The notes: generated by a model not told the origin, from the sequence alone. A stretch of 33,106 nt of DNA from Chloroflexota bacterium (GCA_026713865.1 JAPONQ010000009.1:1-33106), one strand, 5' to 3'; counted from the stretch's first letter, positions 16,414 to 25,777 are shown. Translations and numbers: made by a program.

Positions 16414-17046
16414 ATGACGACACGGCTCCCGGCGACCGCGGGGACCCGCGCCCGACGTGCAGCCCTCGCCGCCCTGCTGCTGCTCGCCGCGGCGGGAGCG
16501 GCCGCGTGCGGCGGCGGGGAGAGCGAGCCCGCGCCCGCCGCCGGGGCCTCGGGGGTGCGGGCCGCCTCGACGCCCTCCACCCCGTCCGCCTCCGCCGCCC
16601 AGGAGCTGGAGGAGTGGGCCGGGGAGATGTGCGCGCTCCAGCGCGAGTTCGACCGGCGCGCCGGGACCATCTCGGACGGCGTCGATCCGGCCACGCTCGA
16701 CCTCGCGGCGCGCAAGGCGCGCTACCAGCGCATCGGGCCGCGACAGATCGAGATCTACCGGGGCGTGGAAGCCGCCCTCTCGGCGCTCGATCCGCCGGCC
16801 GGCGCGGCCTTCTTCCACCGGGCGCTGCTGCTCCAGGTGCGGAGCCTCGCCGCGGCGCTCGAGCGCCAGTCGGAGCTCGTCGTCGCCGCCGCCACGACGG
16901 CGGAGATCGACGCCACCAACCAGGAGGTGGAGCTGGTCCGCCGCCAGGCCAGCGCCGAGGTCCGGTTCGCCGAGCAGGCGATGCCCGGCCCCGTCCGCAC
17001 GGCGCTCGCCGGCTGCGGGGGAGCGGGCGGGCTGGGCGCCCCGTAG
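16414..17046 (+). CDS. Predicted lipoprotein, helical, unknown function
   Basis: This 210-residue protein has a basic N-terminus and a hydrophobic signal (about 14-31) ending in AAAC-GGG, a weak lipobox (Cys32). A Ser/Pro/Thr-rich linker follows (about 33-62), then a mostly alpha-helical body with Cys73 and Cys203, which could form a disulfide. The helical region (about 64-195; EEWAGEMCALQREFDRRAG onward) resembles four-helix extracytoplasmic proteins, but no family is recognised. It appears to be translated from a leaderless mRNA and is divergent from fabV. Confidence 0.65.
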   Translation: MTTRLPATAGTRARRAALAALLLLAAAGAAACGGGESEPAPAAGASGVRAASTPSTPSASAAQELEEWAGEMCALQREFDRRAGTISDGVDPATLDLAARKARYQRIGPRQIEIYRGVEAALSALDPPAGAAFFHRALLLQVRSLAAALERQSELVVAAATTAEIDATNQEVELVRRQASAEVRFAEQAMPGPVRTALAGCGGAGGLGAP

Positions 17047-17072
17047 CCGCAGGCGCCCCGCCCGTCGGCTGA

Positions 17073-17101
17073 TTGCCCGGGTGTGCGGCACCTCCTAGGC
17101 T
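17073..17101 (+). promoter_or_regulatory. Promoter of the secreted PPC-repeat protein
   Basis: TTGCCC (17073-17078) and TAGGCT (17096-17101) are spaced by 17 bp in the 129-bp gap before the secreted-protein gene. The predicted start near 17109 leaves a leader of about 67 nt. The pattern matches the other promoters in the window except for two -35 mismatches. Confidence 0.5.
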
Positions 17102-17175
17102 GGCGGCGGACCGCGGGGAGTCGGCGCTCGGCCGCCCGCGGGAGCCGATCTGCCGGACGCCGACAGGAGATCACC

Positions 17176-19707
17176 ATGCCCGCACCCCGACCGCTGCCCG
17201 TCGCGAGGTTCGGGCTCCGGGCAGTGGCCGCGGCACTCGTCGCGCTCGCGGCGGCGCTGCTCGTCGCTCTTCCGCCCGCGGGAGAGGTCCCGGGCGCCGG
17301 CGCCCAGGAGCCGGACGCCTGCGAGGCTCTCGATCTCGGGACGCTCGTCGCCGAGGACGAGCTGGGCGCGAGCGGGCGCTGGACGACCACGGACTGCGAC
17401 TCCGCCTTCCTCCCGAACAGCGACGCCCAGAGCTACCGCTTCGAGCTCGCGGAGGCGGGCCTGGTGCGGATCGAGCTGAGCTCTCCCGACGGCGGCGACT
17501 CCTACCTGCACCTGCTCACCGAGGACGGGAGCGCGCTCACGCACAACGACGACGGCGGCTTCGCCCTCGACGCGCGCATCGAGACCCGGCTCGCGGCCGG
17601 CGTCTATCACGTGGAGGCGGCGCAGGGCTCCGGCCGCGCGCGCGGCGGGGCGGGCTTCGAGCTCTCGATCCTGCATCTCGGCAGCTGCGGTCCGCTCGAC
17701 CTCGGCGTGCTCGAGGCGGGCGAGGGCTTCACCGTCGAGAGCGCCTGGAGCTTCGGTGACTGCAGCGCGCGCTTCCGCCCCGACGCCCCGGCGGAGCTCT
17801 ACCGCTTCGAGCTGCCGGAGCCCGGGCTGGTCCGCATCGACCTCACGACGCCGGAGGAATCCGACGCCTTCCTCTACCTGCTGACCGCCGACGGCGGCTA
17901 CCTCCACGAGAACGACGACGGCGGCGTCGACCGCAACGCGCGCATCGAGAACGAGCTGCCGGCCGGCGCCTACCTGGTCGACGCGACCACGTGGGTGGAC
18001 CGCGATCACGGCCACGCGCTGACCGGGTTCACGCTCACGATCCGCCTGGTCAGCCCCGACTCGTTCCGTATCAAGGCCGAGGCGATCCATATCCCCGACC
18101 AGCTGATCGCGGGCCAGCCGTTCACGGTCGACTACCGCGTGGGGAACCTGGGGCAGCTCGACGTTCCCGCGATGTACAGCGTCATCGTCCTCACCGCCGC
18201 GCCGGGCGACTTCACGCGCACGGGCTTCCTGCGGGCGGGCGGGGACCGCTGGCGGGCCGGCGTCTCCTATCACTCGGCCGCCGCGACGCAGGGCGCGACG
18301 AGCCTGCCGCTCACCGGCGCCCGTCCCCTCCAGCTCGTGCTGGATGAGCCCGGCCACACCTGGGTCGTGCTCGCGGCCGGCGTCTACGACGAGGAGTTCA
18401 CGGAGTACTCGTTCCACCGGCTCGAGGTCGAAGCCGTCGTGCTCAGCTCCCTCCCGTACGGGCCGGTCACGGTCGCGGTCGGCGGGGTCGACTACGTGGT
18501 CTCGGCCGCCGCCGACGAGGAGGGGCTGGTCACGACCTCGGTGAGCCCCGCCGCCGCCGCCGACGGCGAGGTGGACGCCGCGCAGGGCGCGAGGGCGACC
18601 TACGCGGCGGGCGTGCTCACGCAGCTGCTCGACGGCATCTTCGAGCGGGCGGGGCTCGCGCCGCTGACCGCCGCCGGGGAGGCGGCCCCGGCGGGCGTCG
18701 CGCGTCCCTCCTCGAGCACGCTGGCGAAGGCCTTCGCCGAGCTCTACACCGGCCAGACGGAAGCCTCCGGGATCGCCGGGTCGCTGGCGGACGGCCGGGT
18801 CGTGAACCCGGTCGCCGTCGAGGATCTGGTGATCGGTGCCGCCGACGCCGCGGCGGCGCAGTACGCGGCGGCGTCGACCTCCTGGCGGGCGCTCCTGGAG
18901 CGCATCCCCTCGGGCGCGCCCCTCGCGTTCGAGGAGGCGCTCGCGGTGCACGCGGAGCTCTCGTACGCCGAGCGCGTGCTCGCGCCGCTGGCCTCGGCCC
19001 GGGAGATCGTGCTCGCGGCGCGGGCGGCCGAGGACGGCTGGCTCGATCCGGCCGTGCGGGCGCGCACCTTCGGGCTGGCGGCCGGCGCCGCGTGCGGCGG
19101 CGGCGAGGAGGCGCTGGGCGCCGCCCTCGGTGCGGCCGGGGTCGATGGCGTCGACGCCGCGCTCGCGCTCGAGCGCGAGCTGCGGGCGGCGCTCCCGGTC
19201 CACGGCTTCGCCGTCGACGGCGCCCTCTGCGGCGCGGCCGCGGTGGACGCCGACAACGCCCGCTTCCTCCAGCTGCTGGGGCTCCCCGGCCGGCGCGAGG
19301 GAGCGGGGCTGGTCGGGCCCGAGGCACCGCCGGCGCCGCCGCCGCCGCCGCCCGCACCCGAGCGTCTCCGGATCGTCGCGCGGCTCGCCGACGACGGCCG
19401 CACCGAGCACGGCGTGGAGCTCGCGAGCGGGGAGCTGGTGCTGCCGGTCAGGCGGTTCCTCTCCGCGGACGTGCGGGCCGGGGAATGGCACATCAGCAGC
19501 GACGTGGCGCTGGGCGCCGCATCGCTCGGCACCGTCCGCGCCCGCCGCCTCGCCTCAGGCGGCATCGAGCTCGGCTTCCGCGGTGCGGAGGGGGAGGCGA
19601 TCGTCCCCGCGATCCGCTACCTGCCTGCCGAGCTGGTGCCGGGCGTCTGGTTCCGGAGCAGTGAAATCGAGGTGCCGGCGCCCCTCGCCGACGGGGAGGA
19701 CGGGTAA
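17176..19707 (+). CDS. Large secreted protein with two PPC-like beta-sandwich domains
   Basis: This 843-residue exported protein has a Sec signal (about 10-44; hydrophobic 14-33, likely cleavage after GAGAQ). Two tandem repeats of about 110 residues follow (about 48-165 and 171-290). Each has a CE/CG..LDLG opening, a YRFEL(A/P)E(A/P)GLVRI(E/D)L strand, an (H/E)NDDGG loop and an ARIE..L.AG.Y strand pattern, as in bacterial pre-peptidase C-terminal (PPC) domains. Acidic DDGG loops may bind calcium. About 300-430 resembles an Ig-like/CARDB module (FTVDYRVGNLGQLDVP). The rest is helical with four Cys, a Pro-rich linker near 725 and a C-terminal beta module. There is no protease motif and no membrane anchor. 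AGGAGA precedes the ATG by 5 nt. Confidence 0.75.
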   Translation: MPAPRPLPVARFGLRAVAAALVALAAALLVALPPAGEVPGAGAQEPDACEALDLGTLVAEDELGASGRWTTTDCDSAFLPNSDAQSYRFELAEAGLVRIELSSPDGGDSYLHLLTEDGSALTHNDDGGFALDARIETRLAAGVYHVEAAQGSGRARGGAGFELSILHLGSCGPLDLGVLEAGEGFTVESAWSFGDCSARFRPDAPAELYRFELPEPGLVRIDLTTPEESDAFLYLLTADGGYLHENDDGGVDRNARIENELPAGAYLVDATTWVDRDHGHALTGFTLTIRLVSPDSFRIKAEAIHIPDQLIAGQPFTVDYRVGNLGQLDVPAMYSVIVLTAAPGDFTRTGFLRAGGDRWRAGVSYHSAAATQGATSLPLTGARPLQLVLDEPGHTWVVLAAGVYDEEFTEYSFHRLEVEAVVLSSLPYGPVTVAVGGVDYVVSAAADEEGLVTTSVSPAAAADGEVDAAQGARATYAAGVLTQLLDGIFERAGLAPLTAAGEAAPAGVARPSSSTLAKAFAELYTGQTEASGIAGSLADGRVVNPVAVEDLVIGAADAAAAQYAAASTSWRALLERIPSGAPLAFEEALAVHAELSYAERVLAPLASAREIVLAARAAEDGWLDPAVRARTFGLAAGAACGGGEEALGAALGAAGVDGVDAALALERELRAALPVHGFAVDGALCGAAAVDADNARFLQLLGLPGRREGAGLVGPEAPPAPPPPPPAPERLRIVARLADDGRTEHGVELASGELVLPVRRFLSADVRAGEWHISSDVALGAASLGTVRARRLASGGIELGFRGAEGEAIVPAIRYLPAELVPGVWFRSSEIEVPAPLADGEDG

Positions 19708-19722
19708 GACTCCGGCCGCGGT

Positions 19723-19754
19723 GGCGGGCCGGGGGGAAGCTCTCCCGGTCCGCC
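19723..19754 (+). terminator. Hairpin after the secreted-protein gene
   Basis: GGCGGGCCGGG (19723-19733) and CCCGGTCCGCC (19744-19754) form an 11-bp stem with one G-T pair and a 10-nt loop, 16 bp after the stop codon. There is no T tract downstream, so it may be a GC-type terminator or a 3'-end stabiliser. Confidence 0.45.
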
Positions 19755-20237
19755 AGCTGCCGGTGACGGGCCGCCGTTGAGATCTGCGGGCAGGTAGAGC
19801 CTTCGCGAAGCGCCATCCGCCGCCCCCACGCCGTGCGGGAGCGCCAGGCTCAGCGCCGGCGGTGCGGGGCGATGGACCGGTGGGGCGGGGGAGGCCGGAG
19901 CCGGAAGCGGCCCCCTAACCGGCTCGTCCCGGCGAGGCGGGCGCCTGAGCTCCGCGAACGCGGGATCCGGCGCGCACTCCACTCCGGCTTCGGTGCGGCG
20001 GCCGCCCGCCGGGACGGCGCTCACCTCGCCCGCTGCGGGTCCGGCCACCGGCTTCAGCGCCGCCTCAGCATCGGGCTAGGCCGCCCCGAGCGGGCCGCCC
20101 GAGGGCTCGGCGAGCCGCGACCGGCTGGCGCCGCCCCCGGCCGCGCGGGGTATCGCTCCCCGGGGAACGGGTGGCCGCCGCGGCGCCGCCGGCCTCAGGG
20201 AGGCGGGGGCGCCGGGCGGGCGTTCAGATCGCTCGAC
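19755..20237. other. Non-coding stretch, nothing recognised
   Basis: About 480 bp lie between the ends of the convergent secreted-protein and His/Cys-repeat genes. Open frames here on both strands are Pro/Arg-rich with no domain, signal or ribosome binding site. I see no RNA gene. The G+C-rich inverted segments near 20170-20220 are too irregular to call. Confidence 0.5.
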
Positions 20238-20546
20238 TCAGGCCGCGTGGTGCTCGTGCTCGTCGCACTCGTGCGGGTCGTGGACGTGGGCGTGGTGCTC
20301 GTGGTCGTCGCACTCGTGTGCATCGTGCACGTGCCCGGGCTCGCCGTGGTGCTCGTGGTCGTCGCACTCGTGCGCATCGTGCACGTGGGCGTGGTGCTCG
20401 TGGTCGTCGCACTCGTGCGCAGCGTGCGCGTGGGCGTGGTGCTCGTGGTCGTCGCACTCGTGCGCGTCGTGCACGTGCCCGGGCTCGCCGTGGTGCTCGT
20501 GGTCGTCGCACTCGTGCTGGTTGTGGTCGTGACCGCCCTCAGCCAT
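20238..20546 (-). CDS. His/Cys/acidic-repeat metal-binding protein
   Basis: This 102-residue protein contains 36 His and 6 Cys. It is built of six units H-E-C-D-(D/E)-H-E-H-H, starting at residues 11, 29, 44, 59, 77 and 92. They are separated by short His-bearing spacers of two kinds (GEPGHVHDA, or AH(V/A)H(D/A)(A/P)). There is no signal peptide or membrane segment, so it should be cytoplasmic. Each unit could supply Cys and several His ligands to a soft divalent ion such as Zn, Ni, Co or Cu. The ATG at 20546 follows GGGAAGGGG by 5-6 nt. It lies downstream of, and on the same strand as, a Zn/Mn ABC transporter but has its own promoter. A metal store, buffer or chaperone is inferred; no named family is claimed. 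Confidence 0.75.
   Translation of the reverse strand: MAEGGHDHNQHECDDHEHHGEPGHVHDAHECDDHEHHAHAHAAHECDDHEHHAHVHDAHECDDHEHHGEPGHVHDAHECDDHEHHAHVHDPHECDEHEHHAA
20247..20516 (-). repeat. Six 27-bp coding repeats spaced 54/45/45/54/45 bp
   Basis: The HECDDHEHH-coding unit recurs at 20516, 20462, 20417, 20372, 20318 and 20273 (5' ends on the minus strand). Units are almost identical at the DNA level, including synonymous positions, which indicates recent duplication or gene conversion. The copy number may vary between strains. Confidence 0.85.
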
Positions 20547-20576
20547 CGTTGCCCCTTCCCGTCCGACACCGGATTC

Positions 20577-20609
20577 GCCTGGCGCGGCCCCTGAGCGGCC
20601 GCGCCAGGC
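20577..20609 (-). promoter_or_regulatory. Perfect 13-bp-stem hairpin at the predicted transcript start
   Basis: GCCTGGCGCGGCC and GGCCGCGCCAGGC are perfect inverted repeats around a 7-nt loop. The element starts one base downstream of the -10 (20611-20616) and ends 31 bp before the ATG. It could be an operator for a dimeric repressor or a 5'-untranslated stem affecting stability or translation. No T tract follows, so termination of the upstream transporter transcript is less likely. Confidence 0.5.
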
Positions 20610-20610
20610 A

Positions 20611-20639
20611 AGTATTGCGAGCGCGCCTGACGGCGTCAA
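20611..20639 (-). promoter_or_regulatory. Promoter of the His/Cys-repeat gene
   Basis: On the minus strand TTGACG (20639-20634) and AATACT (20616-20611) are spaced by 17 bp, the best sigma-70-type match in this intergenic region. An 11-bp palindrome, TGACGGCGTCA (20628-20638), overlaps the -35 and could be an additional protein-binding site. Confidence 0.6.
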
Positions 20640-20756
20640 TCGCTCGGAGGGGACATACGCAAAACGCCCGACCGGCGGTTGCCGCTCGAGTCACGGTCGA
20701 GACAGTGCTGTCGCCCGCGGCCCCGCGCCGCGGGCGGATGGTCCGGAACCTCGTAG

Positions 20757-21614
20757 CTACGCCGCGAGCTCCTCGGTCGCCCCCTCCTCTCGCCTGGCCG
20801 ACCTCCAGCGTCTCTTGCCGACCGCGGCCACGCCGAAGAATGCCGTCGCGACCAGGGCCATCGCGGGCCCGGAGGGGAGATCGGCGTGGAAGGAGAGGTA
20901 GAGGCCGCTCACGGCCGACACGGCGCCGATCAGGGCCCCGATCAGCATGACGCCGACGAAGCGCCTCGCGATCAGGTAGCCGGTGGCGGCGGGCGTGATC
21001 AGCATCGCCATCACCAGTACGATCCCGGCGGCCTGGATCCCGATCACGATCACGAGCGCGAGCAGCGCGAGCAGCACGTACTCGATGATCCCCGTGCGGA
21101 TGCCGGACACCGCGGCGCCCACCGGGTCGAAGGTCGTGTACACGAGCTGGCGGTGGAAGGCGTAGAGCCCGGCCAGCACGACGCCGGTGAGCAGGAGCGA
21201 GACCAGCACGTCGGTCCGCGAGACGCCCAGCACCTGCCCGAGCAGGAGGTCCTCGATGTTGACGGTGACGTTGGTCGCCTTCGACAGCATCACGAGGCCG
21301 AGCGCGAAGAGCCCGGCGAAGAGGATCCCGATCGAGGTGTCCTCGCTGATGCCCGTGCGCCGGGCGACGGATCCCATCAGGAGCGCGATCGCGACGCCCG
21401 CCGGGACGGCCGCCACGAAGGGGCTCACCCCGAGCAGGAAGGCGGCGACCATGGCCGGGAGCACCGAGTGCGCGAGGGCGTCCCCCATGAAGGCGCGGCC
21501 GCGCGTGATCACGTACGCGCCCAGGACCGGGCACATCACGCCCACCAGCACCGACACCACCAGCGCCCGCACCATGAAGGAGTACTGGAAGGGTCCGAAG
21601 ACGTAGTCGATCAC
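20757..21614 (-). CDS. Zn/Mn-type ABC transporter permease (ZnuB/MntB-like)
   Basis: This 285-residue ABC-3 family permease begins MIDYVFGPFQYSFMVRAL, the usual opening of metal-ion permeases. It has about eight hydrophobic segments. A central FDPVGAAVSGI stretch (about 168-178) matches the conserved FDPxxA region that faces the ATPase. The dimer moves the metal ion delivered by the binding protein into the cytoplasm. The GTG start overlaps the ATPase gene's TGA (GTGA), giving coupled translation. The sequence alone does not separate Zn from Mn or Fe. Confidence 0.9.
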   Translation of the reverse strand: MIDYVFGPFQYSFMVRALVVSVLVGVMCPVLGAYVITRGRAFMGDALAHSVLPAMVAAFLLGVSPFVAAVPAGVAIALLMGSVARRTGISEDTSIGILFAGLFALGLVMLSKATNVTVNIEDLLLGQVLGVSRTDVLVSLLLTGVVLAGLYAFHRQLVYTTFDPVGAAVSGIRTGIIEYVLLALLALVIVIGIQAAGIVLVMAMLITPAATGYLIARRFVGVMLIGALIGAVSAVSGLYLSFHADLPSGPAMALVATAFFGVAAVGKRRWRSARREEGATEELAA

Positions 21615-22369
21615 TGCCGGCCCCCTGCCGCGAGGCCGTTCCCCTGGGCGAACTCGACGCCGTGGGATCCGTAGAGCTCCTCGAGCACCTCGGGAGTGAA
21701 GGCCTCCTCGGGGGGGCCGCAGGCGCAGACGTGGCGGTTGATGCAGAGCACCTGGTCGAAGCGCTCGGCCAGGTTCGTGAGATCGTGGGTGGCCAGGAGC
21801 ACGATCCGCCCCTCGTCGCGCAGCGACTGCAGCACCCGCACGATGCCCTCCTGGGCGGCGACGTCGACGCCGCTGAAGGCCTCGTCGAGCAGGATGATGC
21901 GCGCGTCCTGGGCCAGGGCGCGCGCGATGAAGACGCGCTGGCGCTGCCCGCCCGAGAGCTCCGTCATCAGCGCCCCGCGCCGCTCCCAGAGGCGGACGCG
22001 CTCGAGGCAGGACCGGGCGATCTCGCGGTCGTGCTTGCTCGGGCCCCGGTACCAGGCGACGCGGCCGGAGAGGCCCATCATCACCACGTCGAGGGCGGTC
22101 GCCGGGAAGCTCCAGTTGATCGAGTCGCGCTGGGGGACGTAGGCGAGCGCCCCGCGGCGCTGCCCCATCCCGCTCAGCGTGATCTGGCCGCTGGTGATCG
22201 GGTGCACGCCCGCGATCGCGTCGAAGAGCGTGCTCTTGCCGGCGCCGTTGGGACCGAGCACGCCCATCAGCGTGCCGCTCGGGACGGCGAAGGTGACGTC
22301 CTCGAGCGCCTGGAACCCGTCGTGCTCGACGACGACGTCCCGGATGGCGATCCCGGGCTCGGAGTTCAC
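21611..22369 (-). CDS. Zn/Mn-type ABC transporter ATP-binding protein (ZnuC/MntA-like)
   Basis: This 252-residue ATPase powers the adjacent permease. Walker A is GPNGAGKS (about 39-46), the Q-loop is VPQRDSINWSFP (about 77-88), the signature is LSGGQRQRV (about 139-147), Walker B is IILLDEAF, and the switch His is in ATHDL. The INWSFPATALDVVMMG stretch is typical of Mn/Fe/Zn (SitB/MntA-type) transporters. It ends in a Cys-containing segment (NRHVCACG) that is common in this subfamily. It is separated from the binding-protein gene by 73 bp and overlaps the permease gene. Confidence 0.9.
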   Translation of the reverse strand: MNSEPGIAIRDVVVEHDGFQALEDVTFAVPSGTLMGVLGPNGAGKSTLFDAIAGVHPITSGQITLSGMGQRRGALAYVPQRDSINWSFPATALDVVMMGLSGRVAWYRGPSKHDREIARSCLERVRLWERRGALMTELSGGQRQRVFIARALAQDARIILLDEAFSGVDVAAQEGIVRVLQSLRDEGRIVLLATHDLTNLAERFDQVLCINRHVCACGPPEEAFTPEVLEELYGSHGVEFAQGNGLAAGGRQ

Positions 22370-22442
22370 GCGGCGCCCCCCCGCAGCGAGGGCGGTCGCC
22401 GCTGGCCGGGGCGGGCCCCGGGCGGGGCAGGCGCCGGCGCCG

Positions 22443-23762
22443 TCACCTGAGGGCGTCCACGATGCGCGTGACGTTCGTCCGCACCATGGCGATGTAGCTC
22501 TCGGCCCCGCTGCCCTCCACGCCGAGCGAACCGGAGTAGAGCCGGACCAGGCTCGCCCCGGACTCGTCCGCCAGGGCGGCGGCGAGGCGCTCGCTGACCG
22601 TCGTCTCGCCGAAGACCGCCGGCACGCCCGACTCCTCGATCTCGTGGGCGAGCTCGGCGAGGTCGCTCGCCGACGGCGTCGCCTCCGTGGTCGTGGAGAG
22701 GATGACGCCGACCACGTCGAAGTCGTAGAGCGAGGCGAAGTAGCCCAGGCTGTCGTGGGAGGTCAGCAGCAGGCGCCGCTCCTCGGGCAGGGCCTCCACC
22801 TGCTCGGAGGTCCAGCCGTGCAGCTCGTCGAGCTCGGACTTGTAGGCGGAGGCGGCGGCGCGGTAGTCGTCGCCCCGCTCGGGGTCGAGCTCGGCCAGGC
22901 GCGCCGCGATCGCGTCGACCGCGACCTGCACGCGGAGCGGGTCGAACCAGAAGTGCGGATCGTAGGTCCCGTGCCCGTGAGGGTCGTGCTCGCCCTCCTC
23001 GTCGCCGATCAGCTCCTCGATCGCCTCGATCGCCTCGGCGGGAGTCGTCGCGCCTGCCTGCGCGCCTCTGAGGATGCCGACGAGCATCTCGACCATCTCG
23101 TGGTCTGCCTCCGCGGCGTGCTCGTCCTCGTCCTCGTCGTGATCCTCGCCCTCGTCGTCATCCCCCTCGCCCTCGTCGTCGTCCCCCTCGTCGTGGTCCT
23201 CCTCCGCCTCCTCCATGGCGAGGAGCAGGGCGCCGATCTCGATCAGCCCCTGCGGGGCCGCGACTTCACCCTCCTCCACCTCGTGGATGATCTCCTCGAT
23301 CTGCTCCAGGAAGACGAGCTCGCCGGCGTGCTCGTCCCCGAACTCGAGGGGATCGATGAGCTCGCCCAGCTCCACGATCGCGGAGGGATCCGCGGAGGCG
23401 TTTTCGACCAGCTGCACGAGCCAGCCCTCCTCGAGACCGAGCCCGACGGCGAGCACCAGGTCGGCGTCGGAGATGCGCGCGACGTCGCGCGCGCCGGGCT
23501 GGAAGGAGTGCGGGTCGGCTCCGACGGGGACCAGGCTGAAGACCTCGACCCCCTCCCCGCCGACGTTCATGACCCAGTCGGCCACGATGTTGGTCGTCGT
23601 CACGACTTGTACTCGCGCCCCGGCCTCCTCGCTGACCTGCGGCGTGGCCTCGCCGCTGACCTGCGGCTCGGCCTCCTCGTCGCCGCCGCCGCACGCGGCC
23701 ACAACCGCCAGGCCGACGATCAGCACCAGCGGCGCGAGCACCGCCCTCATCGCTTGGAGCAT
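22443..23762 (-). CDS. Zn/Mn-binding ABC transporter lipoprotein (ZnuA-like) with acidic insertion
   Basis: This 439-residue cluster A-I solute-binding protein has a signal and lipobox VAAC (Cys24). Likely metal ligands are His85 (ADPHSF), His270 (YDPHFWFDP) and the His in TSHDSLGYF. The usual fourth ligand (Asp of a DSL motif) reads SGSLG here, so the site may differ from ZnuA. Between about 140 and 256 a large insertion holds a Glu-rich helix, a tract at 184-215 almost wholly of Asp/Glu/Gly with some His, and a second helical part ending in HDPHGHGTYDPH. Typical ZnuA loops are shorter and His-rich. CAGGAGGAG precedes the ATG by 5 nt. It is first in the transporter operon. Confidence 0.88.
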   Translation of the reverse strand: MLQAMRAVLAPLVLIVGLAVVAACGGGDEEAEPQVSGEATPQVSEEAGARVQVVTTTNIVADWVMNVGGEGVEVFSLVPVGADPHSFQPGARDVARISDADLVLAVGLGLEEGWLVQLVENASADPSAIVELGELIDPLEFGDEHAGELVFLEQIEEIIHEVEEGEVAAPQGLIEIGALLLAMEEAEEDHDEGDDDEGEGDDDEGEDHDEDEDEHAAEADHEMVEMLVGILRGAQAGATTPAEAIEAIEELIGDEEGEHDPHGHGTYDPHFWFDPLRVQVAVDAIAARLAELDPERGDDYRAAASAYKSELDELHGWTSEQVEALPEERRLLLTSHDSLGYFASLYDFDVVGVILSTTTEATPSASDLAELAHEIEESGVPAVFGETTVSERLAAALADESGASLVRLYSGSLGVEGSGAESYIAMVRTNVTRIVDALR

Positions 23763-23812
23763 CTGGCTCTCCTCCTGTGGTGCACGATGCGCGGCTCACC
23801 GCGCCGACGCGT

Positions 23813-23843
23813 TGATATGCAGTCTCAGGGAGACACGGTATCA
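23813..23843. promoter_or_regulatory. 31-bp interrupted palindrome, candidate metalloregulator operator
   Basis: TGATA (23813) pairs with TATCA (to 23843), and inside it GTCTC pairs with GAGAC around a 3-bp centre; the two 4-bp spacers are not complementary. It covers the predicted -10 of the metal-transporter promoter. A Fur/Zur- or DtxR/MntR-type dimer bound here would block transcription. The regulator is not in the window. Confidence 0.55.
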
Positions 23844-23863
23844 GGGGGTGCCGGGGGTGACAA
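23835..23863 (-). promoter_or_regulatory. Promoter of the metal ABC operon
   Basis: On the minus strand TTGTCA (23863-23858) is followed after 17 bp by TACCGT (23840-23835), a TAnnnT -10 inside the palindrome. The region is the 118-bp gap after lepA. The leader to the ATG at 23762 would be about 65 nt. Confidence 0.45.
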
Positions 23864-23880
23864 CGCGGAGCGGAGCGTGC

Positions 23881-25704
<1,824 letters not shown>

Positions 25705-25710
25705 GGGCCT

Positions 25711-25716
25711 ATCGTA
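25711..25716 (-). promoter_or_regulatory. TACGAT -10 box of leaderless lepA
   Basis: On the minus strand TACGAT (25716-25711) is followed by 6 nt and then the lepA GTG. By the spacing seen at the SRP RNA gene, transcription should begin at or beside the start codon. The -35 region is GC-rich without a TTGAC match. Confidence 0.5.
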
Positions 25717-25754
25717 ACCGGCGGTCGGGGTGCGGGCTCGCGGGCGGGCGCGGC

Positions 25755-25777
25755 GAGGGGGCCGCCGGGGCCCCCTC
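25755..25777 (-). terminator. Hairpin after the Dpp/Opp ATPase genes
   Basis: GAGGGGGCC and GGCCCCCTC form a perfect 9-bp stem around a 5-nt loop, 40 bp beyond the second ATPase stop and before lepA. Another palindrome, GCGGGCATGCCCGC, lies at 25795-25808. No T tract is present; termination is plausible and would separate lepA from the upstream genes. Confidence 0.4.

Noticed and set aside
20247-20516. Possible CRISPR-like array
   Set aside because: The repeats are in-frame protein repeats with spacers that are themselves repeated; no unique spacers and no cas genes.
20179-20594. Plus-strand frame with VLVVVALVR repeats that looks like a membrane protein
   Set aside because: It is the reverse complement of the His/Cys repeat; valine/leucine runs arise from GTG/CTC triplets complementary to His/Glu codons, and no start signal is present.
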